Source of the DNA: Streptomyces sp. NP160
GTDB taxonomy: Bacteria; Actinomycetota; Actinomycetes; Actinomycetales; Quadrisphaeraceae
Assembly: GCF_006335115.1 (NCBI RefSeq)
Contig: NZ_VDMJ01000049.1
Span: 1 to 45,856, forward strand
DNA: 45,856 bases
Direction: 5' to 3'
How positions within the stretch are numbered: position 1 is the stretch's first letter; each line of letters opens with the position of its first letter. This document shows positions 19,566 to 27,171 of this stretch, in pieces. The position numbers and the translations under genes are program-made. Below the pieces are notes generated by a model. The model saw nothing but the letters and a program-made list of their open reading frames with translations. It did not search any database and was not told the origin of the DNA.

Positions 19566-19667
19566 GCACCTCCGCAGGCGACCGCGGTCAGTCGCAGCGG
19601 GTCGGTCCTGGGCCAGCGCCTCCGCAGGTGACCGCGGTCAGTCCCGTCCAGGCGCCCGTCCTGGGTC
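19566..19667. repeat. Tandem family B repeats in 260-bp intergenic region
   Basis: Two units about 50 bp apart begin CCTCCGCAGGCGACCGCGG (19568) and CCTCCGCAGGTGACCGCGG (19618), each ending TCAG, and both are followed by related GTC..GTCCTGG segments. The second contains the perfect palindrome TGACCGCGGTCA (19628-19639). A third copy is at 17988-18010. Apart from these, 19447-19706 shows no gene. Confidence 0.75.
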
Positions 19668-19706
19668 GGCGTCTCCTGCGGGGCCGAGGGGGCGCGGGCG
19701 CGGTGG

Positions 19707-20402
19707 TCAGGCGAGCACGTAGTGCTGCAGGTCCCTCAGCGTCTGGTCCATGTGCGACTCCATCGCCGCGCGCGAGGCCGCCGGGTCGCCGCGACGCAGC
19801 GCCTCGAGCACCCCGGCGTGCTCCGCGACGGCGTGGACCTGCACCGGCTCGTGCTGGGAGGTCTCGTGCCGCCGGGCGCGCAGCACCGCCGACAGGGGCC
19901 CGAGCAGCACCGCCACGAACGGGTTGCCGGAGGCGTGGAGCACCACGTCGTGGAAGGCGATGTCGGCGGCCACGAAGGCCTCCACGTCTCCCCGCTCGTG
20001 GGCGGCCCGCATCTGCTCGAGGTGGCGCTCGAGCTCGGCGAGGTCGTCGTCGGTGCGGTGGGTGGCCGCCAGCTCGGCGGCCCCGGTCTCCACCATGCGC
20101 CGCAGCTGCAGCAGGTGCAGCGGGGCGTCGGCGCCGCCGCTGCGGTCGTGCACGTGGGCGACGGCGCGGATGGAGGTCCACTGCGCCGCCGGGCGCACCC
20201 GGGTGCCGCGGCCGCGCTCGACCTCCACCACGCCCTGCGCCTGCAGCACCTTGAGGGCCTCGCGCAGCGTCAGGCGGCTGACCTCGTGCTCCTCGGCCAG
20301 CTCGGACTCCGGGGGAAGCAGCCCGCCGGGAGGGGTGCGGCCGTCGGCGATGCGCTCCAGCAGGGCGGCGACCACCACGTCGACCAGGGACTCGCGCGCC
20401 AA
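19707..20402 (-). CDS. GntR-family regulator, FCD (FadR) type
   Basis: A 231-residue regulator with an N-terminal winged helix (GLLPPESELAEEHEVSRLTLREALKVLQAQGVVEVERGRGTRV, about 27-69) and an all-helical FCD ligand domain (about 85-220) with the metal/ligand-binding pattern D-IAFHDVVLHASGNP, EHAGVLEAL and MESHMDQ. FCD regulators sense organic or sugar acids. The start is TTG 20402, chosen because GGAGG lies 5 nt upstream. It is the last gene of an operon with a threonate dehydrogenase-like enzyme and a four-carbon acid sugar kinase, so it probably controls their expression through the palindrome at 22914-22929. Its effector could be threonate or a related C4 acid (inference). Confidence 0.9.
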   Translation of the reverse strand: MARESLVDVVVAALLERIADGRTPPGGLLPPESELAEEHEVSRLTLREALKVLQAQGVVEVERGRGTRVRPAAQWTSIRAVAHVHDRSGGADAPLHLLQLRRMVETGAAELAATHRTDDDLAELERHLEQMRAAHERGDVEAFVAADIAFHDVVLHASGNPFVAVLLGPLSAVLRARRHETSQHEPVQVHAVAEHAGVLEALRRGDPAASRAAMESHMDQTLRDLQHYVLA

Positions 20403-20466
20403 CCGGACCTCCGTGGGGTGATGGCCTGGCTCGCCACACTAACGACGACGACGCGCGCCGCCCCGG

Positions 20467-21393
20467 TCAGGAGCGGCGCCGCGGGGACAGCACGCGGACG
20501 ACGGCGGAGTCGTCCGCCTCCCCCAGCCCCGCCGCCTCCCCCAGCAGGAACAGCTGCTCGGCGGCCGCCGCCACCGGCGCCGCCAGGTGCGCCCGGCGCG
20601 CGGCGGCGCCCACGATGCCGAGGTCCTTGACGAAGATGTCCAGCCGGCTGCGCACCTCGGCACCGCCCTCGTCGTGCGCCTGCAGCATCCGCGGACCGCG
20701 GTCGCCGAGCATGAACGACCCGGCGGCACCCGCCCCCAGTGCCTCGAGGGTGCGCTCGCGGTCCAGGCCGAGGGCGTCGGCCAGCGCGAGGGCCTCGGCG
20801 GCAGCGGCGATGTGCACCCCGCACAGCAGCTGGTTGACGGTCTTGAGCGCCTGCCCGTCGCCGGGGGCGTCGCCGACCACCGTGAGCGTGGAGGCGAGCA
20901 GGTCGAGCACGGGCGCCGCCGTCGCCCGCGCCCGCGGGGTGGCGCCGACGACGACGAGCAGGTCGCCCGCGCCCGCGCGGGCCGGTCCGCCGGACAGGGG
21001 GGCGTCGACGAGGTCGACGTCGCGCTCGGCGAGGCGCGCGGCCAGCTCCGGGATGCCGTCGGTGCCGACGGTGCTGGTGAGGACGACGGCGGAGCCGGCG
21101 CCGAGGTGGCCGGCGATGCCGCCGTCGTCGTCCCCGTCCTCCGCCGGGCCGGTGCCGAAGAGGAGCGCGTCGAGCTGCGCGGCGTCGCGGACGGCCACGA
21201 GCACCACGGCCGCGCCGCGGACGGCGTCGGCGGCGCTGCGCGCGGTCTCCACCCCGGCCCGCGCGGCCAGCTCGAGGCGGGCCGGGGAGACGTCGAAGCC
21301 GCGCACGGGCAGCGCGGTGGCCAGGCGGGTGGCCATGGGCAGGCCCATGGCGCCCAGGCCGATGACGGCGGTGGCGGGGGTGCTGGTGCTCAT
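20467..21393 (-). CDS. NAD(P)-dependent 3-hydroxyacid dehydrogenase, LtnD/HIBADH-like
   Basis: This 308-residue protein belongs to the 6-phosphogluconate/3-hydroxyisobutyrate dehydrogenase family: Rossmann motif AVIGLGAMGLPMA at residues 9-21, LVDAPLSGGPARAGAGDLLVVVGA around 125-150 (the catalytic Ser-Gly-Gly), and QALKTVNQLLCGVHIAAAAEAL near 180 with the catalytic Lys. Next to the DUF1537 kinase it most likely oxidises a tetronate (L-threonate or D-erythronate) at C2, as LtnD/DenD do, giving a 2-keto acid for phosphorylation. The substrate cannot be read directly. A 73-nt gap separates it from the kinase gene; both are on the minus strand. Confidence 0.88.
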   Translation of the reverse strand: MSTSTPATAVIGLGAMGLPMATRLATALPVRGFDVSPARLELAARAGVETARSAADAVRGAAVVLVAVRDAAQLDALLFGTGPAEDGDDDGGIAGHLGAGSAVVLTSTVGTDGIPELAARLAERDVDLVDAPLSGGPARAGAGDLLVVVGATPRARATAAPVLDLLASTLTVVGDAPGDGQALKTVNQLLCGVHIAAAAEALALADALGLDRERTLEALGAGAAGSFMLGDRGPRMLQAHDEGGAEVRSRLDIFVKDLGIVGAAARRAHLAAPVAAAAEQLFLLGEAAGLGEADDSAVVRVLSPRRRS

Positions 21394-21466
21394 CGTCGAG
21401 TCCTCCGGATCAGGTGGCGGTCGCTCCCGGAGGTGGCCGGGGGGTCGGGTGGGTCAGGCGGTGTCG

Positions 21467-22894
21467 TCAGCCGGCGGACAGGGTGCGGACCACGTCGAGC
21501 AGGGAGCCGTCGTCGCCGACGTTGCCCGCGAAGACCACGTAGGGGATGCCGGCCGCCGGTCCCTCGACGGGCTCCCACAGCGAGACCAGCCCCGGCAGCA
21601 GCGGCCCGCGCACCACGGCGCGGCGGACGCCGAGCCCGTGGCGGGCGACGTCGCTGGAGGTGATGCCGCCCTTGGCCACCACGAACCGCGGCGAGGTCCG
21701 CGCGACCACGCCCCGCACCACCTGGACCACGGCGCGCGAGACGGCCACCGCGATGTCGAGGCTGGCGGCGGCGTCCGCGCCGGTGGTGAGCAGCCGTGAG
21801 GTGCTGACCACCGCGTCGCCCTCGGCCAGCGCGGCGACGAGGCGGTCCACGACGTCGGCCAGGTGGGGCTCGCGGCGGGCGGGGTCGAGCGCTGCCGCGA
21901 CGTCCACCTCCACGGTGCCGGCCAGGGCGTGGCCGTCGCGCAGCCGCTCCAGCTGGCGGGTGGTCAGCCCGACGTGGGAGCCGACGACGACGAGCCCGCC
22001 GCGCGCGTCCCCCAGCGGGACCTCCGCGCTCGTCAACGGGCGCCGTGGCTCCATGCCCGTACGGGCCCGCACGAACGGAGGGCCGGCCCGGTGCAGGAAG
22101 CGGCGCCCCTCGGCGGCCAGCTGCTCCTCGGCCAGGGCGAGCACGCGCAGGTCGTCCTCGCAGGCGGCGTCGACCACCACCGCCTGCCCGCCGCGGGCGC
22201 CGCGCAGCACGTCGGCGGCGGCCGCCGGGCCGCGGCGCAGGTCGGCGAGGGTGAGCGCGAGCACGTCCTCGGTCGCGACGGGGGCGGGGCTCCCGGACGC
22301 CGCGCTCTTCTCCGCCACCCAGGCGCGCAGGTCGGAGGAGCTGTAGCCGAAGGTGGCGTCGCGGGCGAACTCCGTCTCGCCCACGGGGGTGCAGGTGCCG
22401 CCGGTGCACCAGTAGTGGACCGAGTCGACGGTGATGCGGCCGGCGTCGGGGAACGCGGGGACGACGAGCACGGCGTCGGGGACGGGCTCGCCCAGCTCGC
22501 GCAGGACGTCGGTGATGGTGTCGGTCTCGAGCGGGTGGTGCCCGCGCAGCGTGCTGTCGCCGCGGGAGACGAAGCCGACGTCCGCGCCGAGGCGGCGGGC
22601 GGCGGACACGGCGGCGACCACCACCTCGCGGTCGGTGCGGGCGGCCTCGGCCGGAGACAGGGCGCGCGTGTTGGTGAGCACGTACACGCAGGGCGCGCCC
22701 TGCTGCAGGCCCCAGGCGAGGTCGTCCTCGGTCCAGCCGGTGAGCACGGGCACGTCGTGGACGGACTGGGTGCCGGTGGGGTCGTCGTCGAGGACGACGA
22801 GCACGCGTCCGGAGGCCGCGACCCGGCCGGCCACGGCCGAGGCCTCGACGGGGTGCTGCGGGTGCCCGGCGGTGAGCTGCTCGGCGGTGACCAT
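21467..22894 (-). CDS. Four-carbon acid sugar kinase (DUF1537, OtnK/LtnK-like)
   Basis: The 475-residue protein shows the N-terminal sugar-binding motif LVVLDDDPTGTQSVHDVPVL (about 30-50), then GFVSRGDSTLRGHHPLETD (about 105-123), and a C-terminal nucleotide-binding half with FVVAKGGITSSDVARHGLGVRRA and VVFAGNVGDDGSLLDVV. These are the marks of the DUF1537 kinases that phosphorylate 2-keto-tetronate in threonate/erythronate catabolism. It is first in the operon. The ATG at 22894 has AAGGAG 8-13 nt upstream. The aldolase/decarboxylase and isomerase that complete the pathway (OtnC, OtnI types) are not in the window. Confidence 0.9.
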   Translation of the reverse strand: MVTAEQLTAGHPQHPVEASAVAGRVAASGRVLVVLDDDPTGTQSVHDVPVLTGWTEDDLAWGLQQGAPCVYVLTNTRALSPAEAARTDREVVVAAVSAARRLGADVGFVSRGDSTLRGHHPLETDTITDVLRELGEPVPDAVLVVPAFPDAGRITVDSVHYWCTGGTCTPVGETEFARDATFGYSSSDLRAWVAEKSAASGSPAPVATEDVLALTLADLRRGPAAAADVLRGARGGQAVVVDAACEDDLRVLALAEEQLAAEGRRFLHRAGPPFVRARTGMEPRRPLTSAEVPLGDARGGLVVVGSHVGLTTRQLERLRDGHALAGTVEVDVAAALDPARREPHLADVVDRLVAALAEGDAVVSTSRLLTTGADAAASLDIAVAVSRAVVQVVRGVVARTSPRFVVAKGGITSSDVARHGLGVRRAVVRGPLLPGLVSLWEPVEGPAAGIPYVVFAGNVGDDGSLLDVVRTLSAG

Positions 22895-22913
22895 CCAGAT
22901 CGGCTCCTTCGAC

Positions 22914-22929
22914 GTCTGATGTCAGACAT
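22914..22929. promoter_or_regulatory. Palindromic operator upstream of the tetronate operon
   Basis: GTCTGA-TG-TCAGAC (22914-22927) overlaps the odd palindrome ATGTCAGACAT (22919-22929). It sits 20-35 bp before the kinase start and has the short GT-N-AC look of FadR-type GntR operators. The adjacent FCD regulator is the obvious candidate to bind it. Confidence 0.65.
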
Positions 22930-22969
22930 GGAACGCTGCCGGTCCCGTGCGCGCAACCCCGCCCACGGG

Positions 22970-24118
22970 TCAGGGGTGGACGGAGAGCACCTCGAGGGCG
23001 TCGCTGAGCAGCACCGCCCCGCCGGTCGCACCGGGCTCCAGGTGGCCTCGGTCGGCCCGTCCCAGCAGCGCCGCCGGGGTGGCCGTCACGGCGGCGAGCG
23101 CGTCGGCGAACGGCAGTCCCGCACCCACCGCGCACCGCAGCGCGGCGTCGAGCGTGAGGGTGCTGCCGGCGATCGCCCCCTCCGCGCCGTCCGCGGTCGC
23201 CAGCCGCGCGACCCCGCCGACCACCTCGACCGCGAGCCCGCCCAGGTCGTAGCGCCCGTCGCCGCAGCCGGCGGCGGCCATGGCGTCGGTGACGAGCACC
23301 CAGCGCCCGCGACCGGCGGACCTCGCCGCGTGCGCGAGCACCAGGGGGTGCAGGTGGACGCCGTCGGCGATGAGCTCCACCACCACGCGCGGGTCGTCGA
23401 GGAGCGCGACCACCGGACCGGGGTCGCGGTGGTGCACGGGCGGCATGGCGTTGAACAGGTGCGTGGCCACGCGGGCTCCCGCGTCCACGGCGGCGCGGGC
23501 GGTCGCCGCGTCGGCGCCCGTGTGCCCGACCGCCGCCAGCACGCCCGCGCCGGCGAGCCGCCTCACCAGGGCGAGACCGCCGGGCAGCTCGGGCGCCGCG
23601 GTGACCATGACCACCGCGCCGGTGGCGAGGAGCGCGTCGACGTCGTCGTCCACCGGAGGCCGCAGCAGCGCCGGCGCGTGCGCGCCGCGGTGCGCCGGGT
23701 CGAGCCACGGGCCCTCGAGGTGCACGCCGGCCAGCTCCCCGGAGCGCACCAGCGGCTCCAGCGCCCGCGCGACGGCCACCAGCTCTGCCACCGGCCGCGT
23801 CACCAGCGAGGCGACCAGCGTGGTGGTGCCGTGCGCGCGGTGCGTGCGCGCCACGGTCCGCGCGGCCGCCGCCTCGGCGTCCGCGTCGCCTCCAGCGGCG
23901 CCGAAGGCCGCCCCTCCCCCGCCGTGGCAGTGCACGTCGACGAAGCCCGGCACCACCCGGTGCCCGTGCTCCTCGCGCTCGGCCGGCGGCGCGGGCTGGA
24001 AGGCCGCGCCGACGGCCGTCACCCGGCCGCCGGACAGGTGCACCCAGCCGTCGGTGACGGTGCGCCGCCCCGTGTGGACCTCGCCGCGCAGCAGCGTCGT
24101 CGTCGTCGCGGTCCCCAC
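22970..24118 (-). CDS. nagA: N-acetylglucosamine-6-phosphate deacetylase
   Basis: This 382-residue amidohydrolase carries the full NagA set: metal motif FVDVHCHGGGG (about 59-69), VHLEGPWLDPAHRGAH with the metal-binding Glu, AVGHTGADAATA, THLFNAMPPVHHRDPG, ADGVHLHPL and the catalytic Asp in LVTDAMAAAG. It removes acetate from GlcNAc-6-phosphate in the cytoplasm, giving glucosamine-6-phosphate. I chose GTG 24118, 8 nt after the stop of the SIS gene. The frame is open far upstream, but that sequence is the SIS gene in another frame. It ends 55 bp before the tetronate operator, so the two operons are probably separate. Confidence 0.93.
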   Translation of the reverse strand: MGTATTTTLLRGEVHTGRRTVTDGWVHLSGGRVTAVGAAFQPAPPAEREEHGHRVVPGFVDVHCHGGGGAAFGAAGGDADAEAAAARTVARTHRAHGTTTLVASLVTRPVAELVAVARALEPLVRSGELAGVHLEGPWLDPAHRGAHAPALLRPPVDDDVDALLATGAVVMVTAAPELPGGLALVRRLAGAGVLAAVGHTGADAATARAAVDAGARVATHLFNAMPPVHHRDPGPVVALLDDPRVVVELIADGVHLHPLVLAHAARSAGRGRWVLVTDAMAAAGCGDGRYDLGGLAVEVVGGVARLATADGAEGAIAGSTLTLDAALRCAVGAGLPFADALAAVTATPAALLGRADRGHLEPGATGGAVLLSDALEVLSVHP

Positions 24119-24126
24119 GGCCGGCC

Positions 24127-25191
24127 TCAGCGGGTCTCGGTGACCTTGCGCAGGCCGCGCGGGGAGTCGGGGTCGAGCCCGCGCGCCAGCGCCATGTGGG
24201 CGGCCAGGCGCTGCAGCGGCACGATCTGCACCACCGGCGCGAGGTCCTCGGGCATCCCGGACGGCAGGGCGAGGCGCACGGTCGCGTGCGGCGCCAGCCC
24301 GCTCGGCGCGACGGCGCACACGTCGGCGCCGCGCTCGTGCAGGGCGTCGAGCACCGGGACCAGGGCCTGCCCGCCCGGTCCCTCGGGGACGACGACGACG
24401 ACCGGGCGGTCGGCGTCGACCATGGCCAGGGGCCCGTGCATGAGGTCCGCGGCGGAGAACGCCATCGCCGAGAGGTAGGAGGTCTCCATGAGCTTCAGCG
24501 CCGCCTCGCGGGCGGTCGGGTAGCTGAACCCGCGGCCGGTGAGGACGAGCCGGTCCACGAAGCGGTAGCGCGCGGCCACGGCGTCGACGTCGTCCTCGCC
24601 GACCGCCTTCGCGAGCAGCTCCGGCAGCGCCGCGGCCGGCTGCAGGGACGCGCCCCTCCAGGCCTGCACGAGCAGCCACAGCGCGAGCAGCTGCGCGGTG
24701 TAGCTCTTGGTGGCGGCGACGGCCAGCTCCGGGCCGGCGAGCACGTCGAGGTGCAGCTCTGCGGCCTGGGCCAGCGGGGAGGCGGCGTGGTTGGTGACGG
24801 CGAGGGTGAGCGCTCCGGCGCGGCGCGCGGCGGCCGTCGACTCGACGAGGTCGGGCGAGCCACCGGACTGGCTGACGGAGACCCACAGCACGCCGCGCAG
24901 GTCGGGCCGGGCGCCGTACACGGTGAGGGTGCTGGTGGAGGTGAGCCCGGCCGGCAGCCCGAGCTGCACCTCCACGAGGTACTTGGCGTAGAGGGCCGCG
25001 TGGTCGCTGGTGCCGCGGGCGGTGAGGAGCACCATCCGCGGGGCCGCCTCGCGCACGGCGGCGGCGACCCGCGCCAGCTCGCCGCCGGGCGCGCTCGCCG
25101 CGGTGACCAGGCGGTCCGCGACGTCCGGCTGCTCGGCGATCTCCGCCAGGACCAGGCGCCCGCGCTGGCTGGTCTGGGCTTGCTGCGTCAC
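24127..25191 (-). CDS. SIS-domain sugar isomerase (GlmS-isomerase/AgaS-like)
   Basis: A 354-residue protein made of two SIS domains, matching the isomerase half of GlmS: LTARGTSDHAALYAKYL (about 51-67), SVSQSGGSPDLVEST (about 99-113), ATKSYTAQL, GRGFSYPTAREAALKLMETS (about 215-234), DLMHGPLAM, and the C-terminal GLDPDSPRGLRKVTETR typical of aminosugar-phosphate binding. It lacks the glutaminase domain, so it probably acts as a glucosamine-6-phosphate deaminase/isomerase or related amino-sugar enzyme after NagA. GTG 25191 follows GGAGG at 7 nt. The divergent DasR-like gene and dre-like site fit GlcNAc control. Confidence 0.9.
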   Translation of the reverse strand: MTQQAQTSQRGRLVLAEIAEQPDVADRLVTAASAPGGELARVAAAVREAAPRMVLLTARGTSDHAALYAKYLVEVQLGLPAGLTSTSTLTVYGARPDLRGVLWVSVSQSGGSPDLVESTAAARRAGALTLAVTNHAASPLAQAAELHLDVLAGPELAVAATKSYTAQLLALWLLVQAWRGASLQPAAALPELLAKAVGEDDVDAVAARYRFVDRLVLTGRGFSYPTAREAALKLMETSYLSAMAFSAADLMHGPLAMVDADRPVVVVVPEGPGGQALVPVLDALHERGADVCAVAPSGLAPHATVRLALPSGMPEDLAPVVQIVPLQRLAAHMALARGLDPDSPRGLRKVTETR

Positions 25192-25246
25192 GGTGGCCTC
25201 CGGGGTGCGCTTGACGCGGACGCGCGTCGGCGACAAGGTCGGGTCA

Positions 25247-25272
25247 ACTGGACCGTACCAGTGCAGACCAGT
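25247..25272. promoter_or_regulatory. DasR-type dre-like operator
   Basis: ACTGGACCGTACCAGT (25247-25262) has the ACTGG..CCAGT arms and 16-bp length of the dre consensus ACTGGTCTAGACCAGT. A further half site, AGACCAGT, follows at 25265-25272, with ACCAGT repeated 10 bp apart. It lies between the divergent SIS/nagA operon and the GntR/UTRA gene. Confidence 0.78.
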
Positions 25273-25288
25273 CGACGGGAGGGTGCGG

Positions 25289-26026
25289 ATGTCCGGGAGC
25301 CTCCTCACCGACGGCCCCGTGCCCAAGCGCGAGCAGCTGATCGCCGTCCTGCGCCGCACCGCCGCCGAGGACCTGGGGCCGGACCAGCCGGTCCCCTCCG
25401 AGCGCGAGCTGGTGGAGCGCCACGGCGTCAGCCGCCAGACCGTGCGCGAGGCGATCGGGCACCTCGTGCACGAGGGCGTCCTGTACCGCGTGCACGGCAA
25501 GGGCACCTACGTGGCGGCCCGCCAGGTCCAGACCCAGCTGCACCTGGCGTCGTTCACCGACGACATGCGACGGCGCGGGCTCGCGCCGTCCACCCGCGTG
25601 CTGCGCGCGGAGGCCGCGGAGCCGCCGGCCGAGGTGGCCGCCGCGCTGGACCTCCCCTCCGGCCCCGGCAGCGCGTGGCGGGTGGAGCGCCTGCGCCTGG
25701 CCGACGGGGTGCCCATGGCGCTGGAGGAGAGCTGGTTCCCCGCGCACCTGCTGCCCCGGTTCCTCGAGCACGACCTCACGGGCTCGCTCTACACGCTCCT
25801 CGGGCGCGAGTACGGCCTGTCGCCGTCCTCGGGGGACCAGGTGCTCACCGCGGAGGCCGCCACACGCGCGCAGGCCGAGCTGATGCGCACCTCTGCCGGG
25901 GCGGCGCTGCTGGTCTTCACGAGGACGACGAGCGCCGGTGACGTGGTGGTCGAGCGGACCACCTCCCGCTACCGGGCCGACCGGTACAGCGTCCGCACGA
26001 CGCTGGACCGCACGCCCCCTCGCTGA
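25289..26026 (+). CDS. GntR/UTRA regulator of amino-sugar use (DasR/NagR-like)
   Basis: A 245-residue regulator with a GntR winged helix (PVPSERELVERHGVSRQTVREAIGHLVHEGVLYRVHGKGTYVA, about 32-74) and a UTRA effector domain (about 90-240: SFTDDMRRRGLAPSTRVLRAEAAEPP, WRVERLRLADGVPMALEESWFP, VVERTTSRYRADRYSVRTTL). This is the architecture of DasR/NagR, which release DNA on binding GlcN-6-P or GlcNAc-6-P. ATG 25289 has GGGAGGG 5 nt upstream; the open frame extends leftward into the SIS promoter region but without start signals. The dre-like palindrome 27 bp upstream supports autoregulation and control of the divergent nag genes. Confidence 0.92.
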   Translation: MSGSLLTDGPVPKREQLIAVLRRTAAEDLGPDQPVPSERELVERHGVSRQTVREAIGHLVHEGVLYRVHGKGTYVAARQVQTQLHLASFTDDMRRRGLAPSTRVLRAEAAEPPAEVAAALDLPSGPGSAWRVERLRLADGVPMALEESWFPAHLLPRFLEHDLTGSLYTLLGREYGLSPSSGDQVLTAEAATRAQAELMRTSAGAALLVFTRTTSAGDVVVERTTSRYRADRYSVRTTLDRTPPR

Positions 26027-26044
26027 GCCGCGCGCGGCGGGCGC

Positions 26045-26923
26045 TCACGCCCTCTCGACCGGCAGCCACAGCTCGCAGGCGGCGGTGGTCCAGCCGTCGT
26101 CGTGCTCGAGCACGCTGAGCACCTCGGGCCCGGGCCGCAGCCGCCAGCTGTTCGAGGGGAACCACTCGGTGGCGGTGTCCGCCCACAGCTGCTGCAGGGC
26201 CGCCGGGTGCGGGCCGGAGCTGCGGAACACCGCCCACGCGCCGGCCGCGACCTCGATGGCGTCGAGGTCGGCGGGGACGGGCGTCGTCGCACGGGTCGCG
26301 ACGCCGTGCAGGAAGGTGAGCTCGGACCCCTCGGTGCGGTCGGGGTCGAGGTCGTCGCTGACGGACAGCAGCCCTCGCGGCTCCACCTCGCTGAGCGCCG
26401 TGAGCCTGGCGTGCTCCTCCGGCGCGATGGCGGCGACGTGGGCGGCGATGTGCGGGTTGGTGCCGCTGTGCAGCAGCGGCACCCGAGCGGCGTGGCCCAC
26501 CAGCCGGAAGGCGGGGTGGTCGACGATGCGGACGTCCATGGGCGTGCTTCCTCTCACGGTCAGGTGGAACGAGAGCCGGGGCTGTGACACGACGGGCCCG
26601 CCGTCACGTCGGACCTGCCCCGGAGGGGTGCCGTGCACGGCGGCGAAGGCCCGCCCGAACGCCTCGGCGGAGCCGTAGCCGTGCCGGACGGCGATGGTCA
26701 GCAGGTCGTCGTCGGTGGCGAGGACGTCGGCGGCGGCGACCGTCAGGCGGCGGCGGCGCACGTACTCCGACAGCGGCATCCCGGCCAGGGAGGAGAACAT
26801 CCGCCGCAGGTGGTGCTCGGTGGTGCCGAGCGACCTGGCCAGCCGGGCGACGTCCAGCTCACCGCTCCCGTCGGCCAGGCGCTCCTCCACCTGCTCGACC
26901 AGCCGGTTCAGGACGTCGATCAC
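26045..26923 (-). CDS. AraC-family regulator with GyrI-like ligand-binding domain
   Basis: The 292-residue protein joins an N-terminal AraC DNA-binding domain (about 5-100: LDVARLARSLGTTEHHLRRMFSSLAGMPLSEYVRRRRL, LLTIAVRHGYGSAEAFGRAFAAVHGTPPGQVRRDG) to a C-terminal GyrI-like/SOUL-type domain (about 130-292: MDVRIVDHPAFRLVGHAARVPL, LDAIEVAAGAWAVFRSSGPHP, WFPSNSWRLRPGPEVLSVLEHD, CELWLPVE). This is the MarA/Rob-Gyrl type that senses bulky hydrophobic or cationic compounds. I prefer GTG 26923 over the ATG-like start 33 nt upstream, because GGAGGAGG lies 4 nt before it. It converges with the DasR-like gene. 26924-27171 shows no gene; it presumably carries the promoter. Confidence 0.88.
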   Translation of the reverse strand: MIDVLNRLVEQVEERLADGSGELDVARLARSLGTTEHHLRRMFSSLAGMPLSEYVRRRRLTVAAADVLATDDDLLTIAVRHGYGSAEAFGRAFAAVHGTPPGQVRRDGGPVVSQPRLSFHLTVRGSTPMDVRIVDHPAFRLVGHAARVPLLHSGTNPHIAAHVAAIAPEEHARLTALSEVEPRGLLSVSDDLDPDRTEGSELTFLHGVATRATTPVPADLDAIEVAAGAWAVFRSSGPHPAALQQLWADTATEWFPSNSWRLRPGPEVLSVLEHDDGWTTAACELWLPVERA

Positions 26924-27171
26924 GTCGCCTCCTCCACGGGCACGAGCCTGCTGCACGCGGTGGCTCCGGCGCCCGACAGTCCGAGCCCGGTCCGGTCAGG
27001 GCGGGACGGGCTCCGCTTCGTCGAGGCACCCCGCCGGAAGACCCGCCGGCAGCCGCGAAGAGCTGGACGTGGGGACGGGGGTGCGGCTGCGCGGGACTGG
27101 CGACGCAGCCGAGGGCGCGCCGGAGGCCCCGTCCGCGCACGAGGACGGAGCTCCGGGGGGGCGCCCAGGAG

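Noticed and set aside
22945-22968. CCCGTG..CACGGG hairpin after nagA as a terminator
   Set aside because: The stem is only 6 bp with a 14-nt loop and no T tract. It is too weak to call.
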